Shown here piece by piece: positions 17,143 through 25,611 of a stretch of DNA of 64,000 nucleotides (positions are counted from its first letter, which is position 1; each line of letters opens with the position of its first letter). The notes under the pieces are model-generated. The model searched no databases. It was not told the DNA's origin and worked only from the letters and a program-made list of their open reading frames with translations. A program made the position numbers and the translations under genes. The DNA is from Syntrophobotulus glycolicus DSM 8271. GTDB lineage: Bacteria; Bacillota; Desulfitobacteriia; Desulfitobacteriales; Syntrophobotulaceae. The DNA lies in assembly GCF_000190635.1 (NCBI RefSeq), contig NC_015172.1, positions 2,418,001-2,482,000 on the forward strand, in the 5' to 3' direction.

Positions 17143-18726
17143 TCATTTCTTGCGAGTATTATCCTGCCTTCGGATATTTTCTTTAACCACCGATTCTGGT
17201 CTTTTTTTCAACATCCACAGGGGATAACGGATAATGGAATCCTTCAGTTCCCCTTTATTGATCGGCGCAAAAGAAGTCGTATAAGGAACTCCGAATGAAC
17301 GCAAGGAAACCGCATGGGCAATTCCGATAAATAACCCGCTCACAATTCCATACAAGCCCATAAAACCGCCTAAAAACAAAAAGATAAACCGGTAGAAGGT
17401 GATCGATTCCGTCAGCGTTGGCAAGGCAAAGCTGGTGACGGCCGTAAGGGCAGTGATGATGACCATCGGCGTGCTGACCAGCCCTGCTTTTACTGCCGAT
17501 TCCCCAATGATCAACGCTCCGACAATACTGATCGCCGAACCGATTGGCCGGGGGAGCCTGGTTCCGGATTCTCTTAAGATCTCAAACATAAAAATCATCA
17601 CAAAGCATTCGACCAGAGAAGGCAGCGGGATTCCTTCCCTGGCTCCGGCCATGCTTACGAGAAGCACAGTTGGAATCATTTCATGATGGAAGGTTGTTAA
17701 CGCCACATATAATGAGGGGAGCATGACACTGATCGAGAATGAAAGAAACCTGATTATTCTTAAGAAAGAAGCCTGGTACGGCCGCAAAAAATAATCCTCG
17801 CTGGTTTGAATGCCTTCAATAAAGGTATAAGGAATGGTCAAAGCATGCGGTGTTCCGTCACAAAGGATGATCACTCTTCCCTCAAGTAATTTTGCCGCCG
17901 CCACATCAGGTTTTTGGGTATTGCCGACGGTAGGGAAAATGGAAAATGGTTCGTCTTCTATGTATTGTTCAATATATCCGGTTTCCAGGATTGCATCCGT
18001 ATCGATTTGACCGATTCTTCTCTTCACCTCTCCTAGAACCTCTTTATTGACAATTCCTTCAATATATCCGATACACAGATCAGTTTTTGTTTCTTTCCCC
18101 AGAACAATATTCTCAAAAATAAGATGATTATTTTTGATTTTCCGTCTGATCAGAGAAGTATTCACCCTGATGCTCTCGACAAAACCCTCTCTCGGACCCC
18201 TGATCACAGATTCCACATCCGGCTGCTCGACAGCCCTTTTATCCCAGCCCTTTGAATCTACGATGTAAACCGCGTCCAACCCTTCAAGCAGGATAACCGT
18301 ATTCCCTTTGAGGATCTCTTGTACAGCCTGTTTGATGTTCTCCGTATATTTGATATTTGCCGCTGTGATATATTTTCGAGGGTCTTCCTTTTCCACTTTA
18401 TAGTTTCTGATTAATGGACCGAGGATATCCCGGTTGATGATATCTTTGTTGATCATCCCGTCGAGATAGACGCTTAGACCGCGGATATTTCCTGTCGTTT
18501 GAAATTCAGCCAGGATCAGGTCCCCGCTGTTTTTAAATTCCTTTTGAAAAGCTTCCTTGCTTTTATTAATCGTTGAGGGAATACGGCTAAACGTATTGTT
18601 TGTCCTCCCCTGTATTCTTTTATTCTTATCCGGTGAATACTGGTTTATTTTTCTGATCATTTTTCTTATTGTTTTGAACAAAGCACTGTCCCCCTGAAAA
18701 ACGGGATAATCTCTATTATTTTTCAT
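17143..18726 (-). CDS. Spore germinant receptor A subunit (GerAA/GerKA type)
   Basis: The 527-residue protein has a soluble N-terminal half followed by about five membrane segments. Family motifs include GPREGFVESIRVNTSLIRRK and LLEGRVIILCDGTPHALTIP, and the membrane part has EGIPLPSLVECFVMIFMFEI with the LPRPIGSAISIVGALIIGES block. It is the first gene of the A-C-B operon. Transcription would be expected under the forespore sigma factor SigG, but no site was assigned. It is divergent from two tiny peptide genes. Confidence 0.94.
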   Translation of the reverse strand: MKNNRDYPVFQGDSALFKTIRKMIRKINQYSPDKNKRIQGRTNNTFSRIPSTINKSKEAFQKEFKNSGDLILAEFQTTGNIRGLSVYLDGMINKDIINRDILGPLIRNYKVEKEDPRKYITAANIKYTENIKQAVQEILKGNTVILLEGLDAVYIVDSKGWDKRAVEQPDVESVIRGPREGFVESIRVNTSLIRRKIKNNHLIFENIVLGKETKTDLCIGYIEGIVNKEVLGEVKRRIGQIDTDAILETGYIEQYIEDEPFSIFPTVGNTQKPDVAAAKLLEGRVIILCDGTPHALTIPYTFIEGIQTSEDYFLRPYQASFLRIIRFLSFSISVMLPSLYVALTTFHHEMIPTVLLVSMAGAREGIPLPSLVECFVMIFMFEILRESGTRLPRPIGSAISIVGALIIGESAVKAGLVSTPMVIITALTAVTSFALPTLTESITFYRFIFLFLGGFMGLYGIVSGLFIGIAHAVSLRSFGVPYTTSFAPINKGELKDSIIRYPLWMLKKRPESVVKENIRRQDNTRKK

Positions 18727-18850
18727 TTCAGAAAGGAATTTTATACATTAAACATTTTTATCTTTTATTGTCTGGAACTATTTTCCATAATATAACATAT
18801 TTTATATTGTTCATCGGTTATTATTTCCAAAATAAAAGGGGGCTTTTGTC

Positions 18851-18958
18851 ATGTCTGGTGCTTTTGGTGGAGAAACATGCTGTCCTTGCAGCTTCTGCGG
18901 AGTTGCCATTGTAACGATTATTATTCTTCTCTTAATTGCCTTGGGTATCGTTTTCTAA
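18851..18958 (+). CDS. 35-residue cysteine-rich single-span peptide
   Basis: A short frame starting at ATG 18851 behind AAAAGGGGG encodes MSGAFGGETCCPCSFCG followed by a hydrophobic helix ending in ALGIVF. The Gly-rich start and one membrane span recall small YjcZ/SscA-type spore peptides. The four cysteines (CCPCSFC) are unusual for that group and could bind metal or form disulfides. It lies beside the germinant receptor operon and a second similar peptide gene. The function is not known. Confidence 0.65.
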   Translation: MSGAFGGETCCPCSFCGVAIVTIIILLLIALGIVF

Positions 18959-18992
18959 TGATTCAATAGTTTTTAAGAGGAAGGTGAAACAC

Positions 18993-19088
18993 ATGTCTCA
19001 TCAAAGCTTTCTTTCCGGCGGAACTACAGGTGCTGCAATTATTGCGATTGCTGTCTTAATTCTTATTGCTCTGGCTGTTATTTTTTAA
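18993..19088 (+). CDS. 31-residue single-span peptide
   Basis: ATG 18993 follows an AAGAGGAAGGTG ribosome-binding site. The product starts MSHQSFLSGGTTGAA and is otherwise one hydrophobic helix ending in LALAVIF-like sequence. It resembles the preceding peptide in size and topology but lacks its cysteines, suggesting an old tandem pair. A terminator follows within 30 bases. It is probably a spore membrane or coat peptide; this is inferred from context. Confidence 0.65.
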   Translation: MSHQSFLSGGTTGAAIIAIAVLILIALAVIF

Positions 19089-19113
19089 GCCATTCACAAA
19101 TAATATTCAACTA

Positions 19114-19163
19114 AAGGGGACGGACGAAACTTTGGTTTCGCATTGTCTCCTTGCTTTTATTTT
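19114..19163 (+). terminator. Terminator after the two small peptide genes
   Basis: AAGGGGAC pairs with GTCTCCTT, with an inner GAAAC/GTTTC helix, and is followed by GCTTTTATTTT. It closes the small-peptide transcript, which supports the reality of these short genes. Confidence 0.75.
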
Positions 19164-19173
19164 AGGAGGAAAT

Positions 19174-19228
19174 AAAAAAAGCGCACCTCCAAATGTCCGC
19201 TCATTTTTGTCCAACATTTGAGGTGCGC
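19174..19228 (-). terminator. Terminator after dapL
   Basis: On the minus strand GCGCACCTCAAATGT pairs, with one bulge, with ACATTTGGAGGTGCGC, followed by seven T residues. It lies about 75 bases beyond the dapL stop. Confidence 0.88.
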
Positions 19229-19300
19229 CATACATCAGTGACTGCCATCACCGGTCGTATTCAATACGAAAATCAAATTTCCCTTTATGAGGAGAATCCC

Positions 19301-20527
19301 TTACATTTTTGTTGCTATTCTTTCCAGGGCCTCGATTGTATTTTCCCTGGTGCCAAAAGCCGTCAGCCTGAAATACCCTTCACCGTTGGCTCCAAAGCCC
19401 GCTCCGGGAGTCCCTACCACATTGGCCGTTCGCATAAGCCGGTCAAAGAAGTCCCAGGAACTGAGCTGATCAGGAGTCTTCATCCAGATATATGGCGCAT
19501 TGACCCCGCCAAAAACCTTATAACCGGCCTTTCTCAAACCTTCCCTGATGATCCTGGCATTCTCCATGTAGTAATCGATTAATTCTTTTACTTGTTTTTT
19601 GCCTTCTTCGGAATAGACAGCAGCAGCAGCAGCCTGTACCGGATAAGACACTCCATTGAATTTTGTGGTTTGCCTTCTCAGCCAAAGAGAGTTCAGGCTG
19701 TACCCTTCTCCTTTGGCGTCATAAACCTTGACCTCTTTAGGTACTATGGTATAAGCACATCTTGTCCCCGTAAAGCCGGCGGTTTTAGAAAAACTCCTGA
19801 ATTCCACAGCGACTTCCCGGGCCCCTTCAATTTCAAAAATACTGTGCGGGACCCCGTCTTCCCTGATAAAAGCTTCATAGGCCGCATCAAAGAGGATGAT
19901 CGATCTGTTTTCTCTGGCATGGTCTACCCACTTTTTCAGTTCTTCCCTGGAAAGTGTCATTCCGGTGGGATTGTTCGGAAAGCACAAATAAATCATATCT
20001 ACCCTGGCTGAAGGGAGAGCGGGTTTCATCCCGTTTTCCTCAGTACAGGGGAGATAAACCACTCTGTCAAATTTACCGTCTTTATGGACCCCTGTACGGC
20101 CGGCCATCACATTGCTGTCAACATAAACAGGATAAACCGGGTCAGTCACCGCAAAAATATTGTTTAGACCAAAAAGCTCCTGAAAATTAGCCGTATCGCT
20201 CTTGGCCCCGTCACTGACGAAAACCTCATCAACAGCCGCCTCTATTCCACGGGGAGTCAAATCATTTTCAATAATCTTTTTTGCCAGAAAATCGTAACCC
20301 TGCTCAGGACCGTAGCCCCTGAATGTTTCCGGGCGCCCCATCTCGTCTACAGCCTTTTTCATTGCCTCAATCACAGCCCCGGGGAGCGGCCTGGTCACAT
20401 CGCCAATGCCTAACCGAATCATATCAGCCTTTGGATGCTCAGCTTTGAACTGTTCGACTCTGCGGGCAATCTCCGAAAAAAGATAGTTTCCAGGCAATTT
20501 AAGATAGTTTTCATTGATTAATGCCAT
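19301..20527 (-). CDS. dapL: LL-diaminopimelate aminotransferase
   Basis: DapL converts tetrahydrodipicolinate directly to LL-diaminopimelate in the short route to lysine and cell-wall DAP. The 408-residue protein is a class I aminotransferase with the family start [20 protein letters not shown] and [12 protein letters not shown]. The PLP-lysine segment is [16 protein letters not shown]. The ATG at 20527 is preferred over an upstream TTG because AAGGAG stands 9 bases before it. It is a single-gene unit with its own terminator. Confidence 0.95.
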   Translation of the reverse strand: MALINENYLKLPGNYLFSEIARRVEQFKAEHPKADMIRLGIGDVTRPLPGAVIEAMKKAVDEMGRPETFRGYGPEQGYDFLAKKIIENDLTPRGIEAAVDEVFVSDGAKSDTANFQELFGLNNIFAVTDPVYPVYVDSNVMAGRTGVHKDGKFDRVVYLPCTEENGMKPALPSARVDMIYLCFPNNPTGMTLSREELKKWVDHARENRSIILFDAAYEAFIREDGVPHSIFEIEGAREVAVEFRSFSKTAGFTGTRCAYTIVPKEVKVYDAKGEGYSLNSLWLRRQTTKFNGVSYPVQAAAAAVYSEEGKKQVKELIDYYMENARIIREGLRKAGYKVFGGVNAPYIWMKTPDQLSSWDFFDRLMRTANVVGTPGAGFGANGEGYFRLTAFGTRENTIEALERIATKM

Positions 20528-20621
20528 TCTTCTCAATCTCCTTATTTCACCTTGCTGGATATGTAAAACATTATTAATGACTATAACATGACATCAGCTC
20601 TTGTTCAATACGGCGGCATCA

Positions 20622-21872
20622 TCAATTTCGGGTTAGCTCTGCTGTCCCTGTTCCCCGATTGATCCTGACACGCGTCAGTGTGTTCGCGGCGAATATGATG
20701 ATCAAGGACATTACGGGATATGCATAACGAGAATAAGTAAAATACGGGAGATGGACCAGATTAACATATGCGATTACTCCGAATAACAGCAACAGAAGTT
20801 TATTTTTATCGTTGGACTTCAACATTCTGACCATACTGCGGACTGCCAGAATCAAGAGAATGACATGGCAAATAACCATGATTGCCAGCGGAATGCCGAA
20901 CAGATCAAAAGGATAAAACGGCATCGCCCACAGAAAAACTGTCTTGCCCAAGGTATACCAATAAATGTATAGAACCGGATTTTTCCTGAAATTTTCCCTC
21001 AGCCTTTGTTTTCCCGCTTCCAATTCGCTCTTATCACGTTCTATGGCATCATCGGGGCAATCATAGATGAATCCCTCACTCTGGTCATAGTGAACAAAGG
21101 TCCCCTGTAAAAAAGGATTCCCGGAAGAGGCCGTTAAGGGGATGAAACGGGAGAATTCCAGATAATTGCGAATCCACCAGGGGGATAATACCATGATTAA
21201 TAGACATGCGACCAAAAGAGAACGCGCAAGCATCTCTTTGATTGAATAGTTCAAATAAATCCACATGACCAAAATCACTATTGGAAATAGAAGAATAGTC
21301 GGTCTGACAAGAACAGCCAGCCCTAAAATCGTCCCTCCCAGCAGATAGTATTTTTTCTCTTTGCTTTGAAGTGCTTTCATACTGATATACACCAATAAAA
21401 TAAGCAGAAAAGTAAACACGGTTTCTGTCAGAATCAGTACCGCGCCGACAATATTCGGGAAATATAATAAATAGAGGGTAATTGCTGTCTGCGCGGTTTT
21501 TTTATTGAACAGCTCCTGACAAATGCAATAAATGATGCAAAGAGATACGATTTGTAATATTCCCTGAAATACCCTGACTGCCGTCAATCCGGCCGTGTAC
21601 CCGAATATCTTCATAAAAAAGGCTAACACAAAGGGGTATCCCGGCATAATAAATACTGTCGGCTCATTCACATCATGATAAACCAAGCGGTGATCTTGGA
21701 GTAATGTCCAAGCACTGCGAATATATTTGACGTCATCATTATTCATGGTCTCAAAATTACCCAAATACCAGCTGTCGCCATATAGATATATCGCGGTAAA
21801 TTGTAATAATGCGTAAACGAAAATGATTAAGATTAAATAAAGATGATTTTGCCTGATATGCTTTAATTTCAT
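20622..21872 (-). CDS. Membrane glycosyltransferase of the PMT/ArnT (GT39-like) superfamily
   Basis: This 416-residue protein has about ten membrane spans and an acidic motif in its first extracellular loop (NNDDVKYIRSAWTLL), as in polyprenyl-phosphate-sugar-dependent GT-C enzymes. A PGYPFVLAFF segment follows. Such enzymes transfer a lipid-linked sugar to protein, lipid or wall polymer on the outer face. The donor and acceptor cannot be inferred, and no sugar-lipid synthase is adjacent. The gene stands alone between dapL and rnpB. Confidence 0.78.
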   Translation of the reverse strand: MKLKHIRQNHLYLILIIFVYALLQFTAIYLYGDSWYLGNFETMNNDDVKYIRSAWTLLQDHRLVYHDVNEPTVFIMPGYPFVLAFFMKIFGYTAGLTAVRVFQGILQIVSLCIIYCICQELFNKKTAQTAITLYLLYFPNIVGAVLILTETVFTFLLILLVYISMKALQSKEKKYYLLGGTILGLAVLVRPTILLFPIVILVMWIYLNYSIKEMLARSLLVACLLIMVLSPWWIRNYLEFSRFIPLTASSGNPFLQGTFVHYDQSEGFIYDCPDDAIERDKSELEAGKQRLRENFRKNPVLYIYWYTLGKTVFLWAMPFYPFDLFGIPLAIMVICHVILLILAVRSMVRMLKSNDKNKLLLLLFGVIAYVNLVHLPYFTYSRYAYPVMSLIIIFAANTLTRVRINRGTGTAELTRN

Positions 21873-22000
21873 CCGTTCTCGTCCTTTATTTTATTAGCCG
21901 GTTCGCTTTATGACAATCCATTTATTTTCATTTTTTCTAAAATACTACACTATTGATTAGTATATCACATCATCAGCCTTATTGATATGATTCATTCCAT

Positions 22001-22032
22001 AAAAAAACCGGCTGGTTTCCCCATCACCGGCT
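22001..22032 (-). terminator. Probable terminator of rnpB
   Basis: The minus strand has a CCGGTG...CA-CCGG imperfect stem followed by seven T residues, about 70 bases past the mature RNase P RNA end. A second 10-bp hairpin (TGGGAAGCAG/CTGCTTCCCA, 22053-22092) lies between them without a T tract. Confidence 0.6.
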
Positions 22033-22100
22033 ATACCACCTCGATAAATTGGTGGGAAGCAGAAATGCATAAAGACACATCCCTGCTTCCCATAAATAAA

Positions 22101-22455
22101 GCGGAAGTCAACCTGTAAGCCGAATTCTGTCCCCTTGCGGGTGATAATCATCTATCTGGGACTGCTGTTACCAGCAGCCTCAAGCGACCTTACCCGGGAA
22201 CGGAGCGGGCCGCTCCAATGTTCCCCTATTTGGTCTTGCTCCAGGTGGGGTTTGCAGGACAAACCAGTTACCTGGCTGCCGGTGAGCTCTTACCTCGCCT
22301 TTCCACCCTTACCGTCCCAAGGACGGCGGTATATCTCTGTTGCACTTTCCTAAGGATTTCTCCTCCCGGGCGTTACCCGGCACCCTGCCCTATGGAGTTC
22401 GGACTTTCCTCAGAGTTGGCCTTGCGGTCTCCTCCGCGACTATCCGGTTGACTTT
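22101..22455 (-). ncRNA. rnpB: RNase P RNA (bacterial)
   Basis: Read on the minus strand, the RNA starts near GTCAACCGGATAGTCGC and contains the conserved GAGGAAAGTCCGAACTCC element. It ends with ACAGAATTCGGCTTACAGG and TTGACTTCCGC. These are the universally conserved CR-I and CR-V/3' elements of bacterial RNase P RNA, and the ends pair to form P1. The RNA is the catalytic subunit that trims the 5' leader of tRNA precursors. Exact ends are good to within a few bases. Confidence 0.95.
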
Positions 22456-22463
22456 GCCACAAT

Positions 22464-22492
22464 ATCATACTAGATATCAGGATATCCGTCAA
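22464..22492 (-). promoter_or_regulatory. Sigma-A promoter of rnpB
   Basis: The minus strand shows TTGACG and TATGAT with a 17-base spacer. The predicted start is about 7 bases before the first conserved rnpB bases, as expected for a stable-RNA promoter. Confidence 0.82.
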
Positions 22493-22648
22493 ATTATAAT
22501 TTTGGAAATTCGGATAAAACAAGAAAATAACAGCCAATAAATTCCACAATATTGTTCTATCAAAAATTCTCATCTTCACTCAATTGTCGGAAAAAAATCT
22601 CCTTTATCGCAAATATCTACTTTATTCAATTTTATTATCATTCTAAGT

Positions 22649-22745
22649 TTATCCACAAACTGTGGATAAACTGTGTGTAAGTTTTCCTTCTGAGACAAAA
22701 CCGGTTTTCTTTTTCAGGATATTCCAGTCATTTTTATGTGGATAA
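22649..22745. promoter_or_regulatory. Cluster of DnaA boxes in an AT-rich gap
   Basis: The 310-base gap between rnpB and nif3 holds three perfect DnaA boxes. TTATCCACA is at 22649-22657, and TGTGGATAA is at 22661-22669 and 22737-22745. A near-match TGTGTGTAA lies at 22672-22680. The first two face each other with a 3-base gap. No gene was found here. It is not next to dnaA, so it is more likely a DnaA-binding regulatory site than oriC. Confidence 0.6.
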
Positions 22746-22765
22746 CTTTCCCCCCCAAATACTTC

Positions 22766-23920
22766 TCATTTGCTCCAGATCGTTTTATTCTCATTACTAA
22801 TAATCATCTCCACACCATTTAGTGCTTTTTCCGCTTTAAGATACTCGTAAAGCGACCTGATCATTGGTATTTCACTAAGAAAATGACCAAGAACGCCAAC
22901 CGCCATATCCGCTTCCAGAGCATCCAATACGCCATGGTGGTCGATATCTCCTGTAATATATAAATCTGCCCCTTGAAATATCCCTTTATGGATAAAGCTG
23001 CTTCCGCTGCCATTCGCAATCGCGACTTTTTTGATCTTTTTCTTGGGATCCCCTGCCAGCCTGATTGAAGAAAGCTCATATTCCCGGGGCAGCACTTGAG
23101 GAAGCTTGGACAAAAACCTTTCCCAAAACTCATCAAGCCTGACTGTTTCCGGTAAGACGCCGATCGCTCCATACCCTCTTGGTTTCCCCGTGTTCTTTAG
23201 TGGTATGAGGTCATAAGCAGGCTCTTCATAAGGATGTGTCTTATGTAAGGCCCGGACTGCTCTGGATAGATCCCGTTCCTGAACTATGCTCTCCAAACGA
23301 ACTTCCTCGACTCTGTTCACCTCTCCAACCTCGCCTATCGCCGGATCGGCTCCTTCCAAAGCCTTGAAGGTCCCCATTCCTTCGGTCTGGTAGAAGCACT
23401 CGGCATAGCTGTCACTATGCTCTCCATCTGTTATCCCCGCTCCTACCCCTTCCGCGGACAAAGACAAACGAACCTTTTCCACCGCATCCCGGGGTACAAA
23501 GGTTACTATCTTGAACAGTTTTTCATTTGCGGTCACTGCTAAATACTCTGTTTTTTGCAGACCAATCATCACTGCCAATGTCCTGCTGGAAGACAGAACA
23601 GATTGATCCAGATTTGTATGGGCCGCATAATAGGATATCCCGCTTCTCAATAAGGAAAGGGGGATTTGGGCTGAAGGATTATCTGCGTTCAGGTTTTTCA
23701 GAGGTTTAAACATTAATGGATGATGAGCAATGATGATCCCTGCTTTTTCTCTGATCGCTTCTTCGACCACCTTCGTCGTCCCGTCAAGCGCCAGCAATAA
23801 TTTATCTACCCGGTGAGAACTGCTGCCGACCAATAGTCCTGAATTGTCCCATTCTTCCGCCCATGATCTCGGCGCGGCTTTTTCAATGATCTGTTCAATT
23901 AATCCGACTGAAACAGCCAT
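22766..23920 (-). CDS. Nif3-like dinuclear metal centre hexameric protein
   Basis: This 384-residue protein has the Nif3 N-terminal half with metal ligands in IIIAHHPLMF and YAAHTNLDQS. A middle PII-like insert follows (about residues 130-250, with HPYEEPAYDLIP), and the C-terminal ligands lie in ITGDIDHHGVLDALE and GHFLSE. This long form equals Bacillus YqfO. It probably binds two metals and may be a hydrolase or cyclohydrolase-like enzyme; its function is unsettled. It overlaps trmK by 22 bases, a pairing conserved in Firmicutes. Confidence 0.9.
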   Translation of the reverse strand: MAVSVGLIEQIIEKAAPRSWAEEWDNSGLLVGSSSHRVDKLLLALDGTTKVVEEAIREKAGIIIAHHPLMFKPLKNLNADNPSAQIPLSLLRSGISYYAAHTNLDQSVLSSSRTLAVMIGLQKTEYLAVTANEKLFKIVTFVPRDAVEKVRLSLSAEGVGAGITDGEHSDSYAECFYQTEGMGTFKALEGADPAIGEVGEVNRVEEVRLESIVQERDLSRAVRALHKTHPYEEPAYDLIPLKNTGKPRGYGAIGVLPETVRLDEFWERFLSKLPQVLPREYELSSIRLAGDPKKKIKKVAIANGSGSSFIHKGIFQGADLYITGDIDHHGVLDALEADMAVGVLGHFLSEIPMIRSLYEYLKAEKALNGVEMIISNENKTIWSK

Positions 23921-24750
23921 GCTTGCATAACCTCCAGTATTTTTCTCTCCTTGAGCAACCTGTCCATTTTCTGTCTGGCCTCTTCTCTCCCGGTTTTCTG
24001 CATCTGACCGGCAATCCGCAGAATATTGTTCAGATCATCCGCGATTAGACCCTTGAGCAGAGCTTCTCTCTTTTCCATAATTAATGGACCATACATCCAG
24101 ACAAATCCGGATAAAATCTTTTTATCTTGTTGATCATCCAAACTGTGCTTCAGCCTGTCCTCCCAGGTCTTGATTATTTCCCGTACTTCTTCAAACCCTA
24201 TCCCCTTAAGTCTGTTAAAATGGATAATCCTATAGATTTGATCCTCCTCCTCAACGAGGGCCTCCTCAACGATCCTCCAGCCTTGAGCGATCAATTCCCT
24301 TCTGACGTTTGCTTCCATTCCCTGAGGCTGAAGGATCAAATCCTTCACTTTGGCCAGGACCTCCGGTTTGCTTTGAAGGATCTTCAGAACTGTGGCTCCT
24401 CCCATTCCGGCTATCGACAGGGTATTGACTTCTCCGGGGATCAACGGCTTTAAGCCGTCACCGAATCTGATCTCAATCCTATCGTCCAATTGATATTGGC
24501 TCACCGTCTTTTTCGCGGACAGGAAAGGACCTTTGTGGATATCTACCCCGATGGCTTTTTCTATCCTTCCTTTTTGAAGCAGATAAACCGGAAGATAAGC
24601 GTGATCCGTTCCAATATCCCCAAGCAGGCTTCCCGAAGGGATAAAGTCTGCTATGATGTTCAAACGGCTGCCAAGTTTCATCTGATCGGGTGCGCAAGCC
24701 CTGATCCCTTCCTGATCCGTCTTCTCATTCATATCACTGCTCATCCTCAT
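23899..24750 (-). CDS. trmK: tRNA (adenine(22)-N1)-methyltransferase
   Basis: TrmK methylates N1 of A22 in the D-arm of tRNAs using SAM. The protein has the Rossmann motif LLGDIGTDHAYLPVYLL, the IGVDIHKGP segment and the VNTLSIAGMGGATVLKIL block, and LILQPQGMEANVRREL is typical of the family. It is 283 residues from the first ATG. The N-terminal 20 residues are atypical, so an internal start (24732 or later) is possible. It is translated together with the nif3 gene. Confidence 0.9.
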   Translation of the reverse strand: MRMSSDMNEKTDQEGIRACAPDQMKLGSRLNIIADFIPSGSLLGDIGTDHAYLPVYLLQKGRIEKAIGVDIHKGPFLSAKKTVSQYQLDDRIEIRFGDGLKPLIPGEVNTLSIAGMGGATVLKILQSKPEVLAKVKDLILQPQGMEANVRRELIAQGWRIVEEALVEEEDQIYRIIHFNRLKGIGFEEVREIIKTWEDRLKHSLDDQQDKKILSGFVWMYGPLIMEKREALLKGLIADDLNNILRIAGQMQKTGREEARQKMDRLLKERKILEVMQAWLFQSD

Positions 24751-24972
24751 TCATGCATCTTCTTCATGGTATTGTTCACCCTGCTGTTTATGTTATTGTT
24801 CATGCCATTATCGTATCCTGATCTCTGATTTCCACTCTTCTTGCTCCTGATCTCCATCGCTTCTGATTTCTGTTTTTTTATGCCCCTTACCCTTCGAAGC
24901 TTTATTTTTTCCTATAAAATAAACCCTGGCAGGCCAGCCAGAGTTATGATCAGTCAATTCATTTTGGGAAGA

Positions 24973-25047
24973 TGGTGGGCCCACCTGGGATCGAACCAGG
25001 GACCAACCGGTTATGAGCCGGCCGCTCTACCGCTGAGCTATAGGCCC
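24973..25047 (-). tRNA. tRNA with CAU anticodon (likely tRNA-Ile2, possibly Met)
   Basis: A 75-base cloverleaf with encoded CCA reads GGGCCTATAGCTCAGC... on the minus strand. The acceptor GGGCCTA pairs with the 3' side TGGGCCC, and the TTCGATC T-loop is present. The anticodon loop is CTCATAA. A CAU anticodon preceded by CU and followed by AA is typical of the lysidine-modified isoleucine tRNA, but elongator Met cannot be excluded by eye. Confidence 0.9.
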
Positions 25048-25055
25048 AAAATATA

Positions 25056-25130
25056 TGGCTCCCCGAGCTGGACTCGAACCAGCAACCTACCGGTTAACAG
25101 CCGGTTGCTCCACCATTGAGCTATCGAGGA
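25056..25130 (-). tRNA. tRNA-Asn (GUU)
   Basis: A 75-base cloverleaf with encoded CCA on the minus strand starts TCCTCGATAGCTCAATGG. The anticodon loop is CTGTTAA (anticodon GTT), and the T-arm contains GGTTCGAGTCC. It lies 8 bases upstream of the CAU tRNA, so both are probably cut from one precursor. Confidence 0.95.
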
Positions 25131-25611
25131 ACGCCTGCGTCGTTTATTATACTCAATTATCCCAGTGAGGTCAAGCTTTTTCCCCTCTAATTTTTCTCCT
25201 TTAATCCGGATAATTCCGCATATTAGAAAAACAATCTCATGATCACCATTTTCCAGCGCAACCGTATTGCCATCGCTTTTGGCAGCTCATTTGTCCGCAG
25301 TATGGCTTCGCTCATTATGCTCCCCGCCTTTACTGAAATTACGTTTATTGTAATCCAGCAGCCTTGAGTTCTTCTAACGCCAGTCTGAAGCTCTGTAGAT
25401 ATCATCGGGTTTCTCTGCCCTGGTGTATAACACATTGCACCGGGAACTTTTCAGCCCGGTGCAACTCTTTTTTAGCAATCTATCTTTAATTTGCAGGACA
25501 AATCATCACTAGGCCTTGAGAAAAGATAAGAAAATAATAAATACTGAAACTGGTTTGATTTTAAAAAGGTTTTCCTGTTTTATATAAGATTTTTATAAGA
25601 TTTTCCTGACC
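25131..25611. other. 480-base gap with no supported gene
   Basis: Between tRNA-Asn and the rpoD stop no reading frame has both a ribosome-binding site and family features. The only clear element is a plus-strand terminator (25435-25473). The stretch could hold a small RNA on the plus strand or the remains of a decayed gene. Confidence 0.4.
25435..25473 (+). terminator. Plus-strand terminator with no obvious gene upstream
   Basis: A perfect 10-bp stem, TTGCACCGGG/CCCGGTGCAA, is followed by CTCTTTTTT. All recognised neighbouring genes run on the other strand, so the transcript it ends is unknown. Confidence 0.75.

Noticed and set aside
22620-22750. Chromosomal origin of replication
   Set aside because: DnaA boxes are present, but dnaA, dnaN and other origin-linked genes are not nearby, and no unwinding element was evident.
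25223-25435. A 70-codon minus-strand frame between tRNA-Asn and rpoD
   Set aside because: No family features; only a weak internal ribosome-binding site for a 30-residue product.
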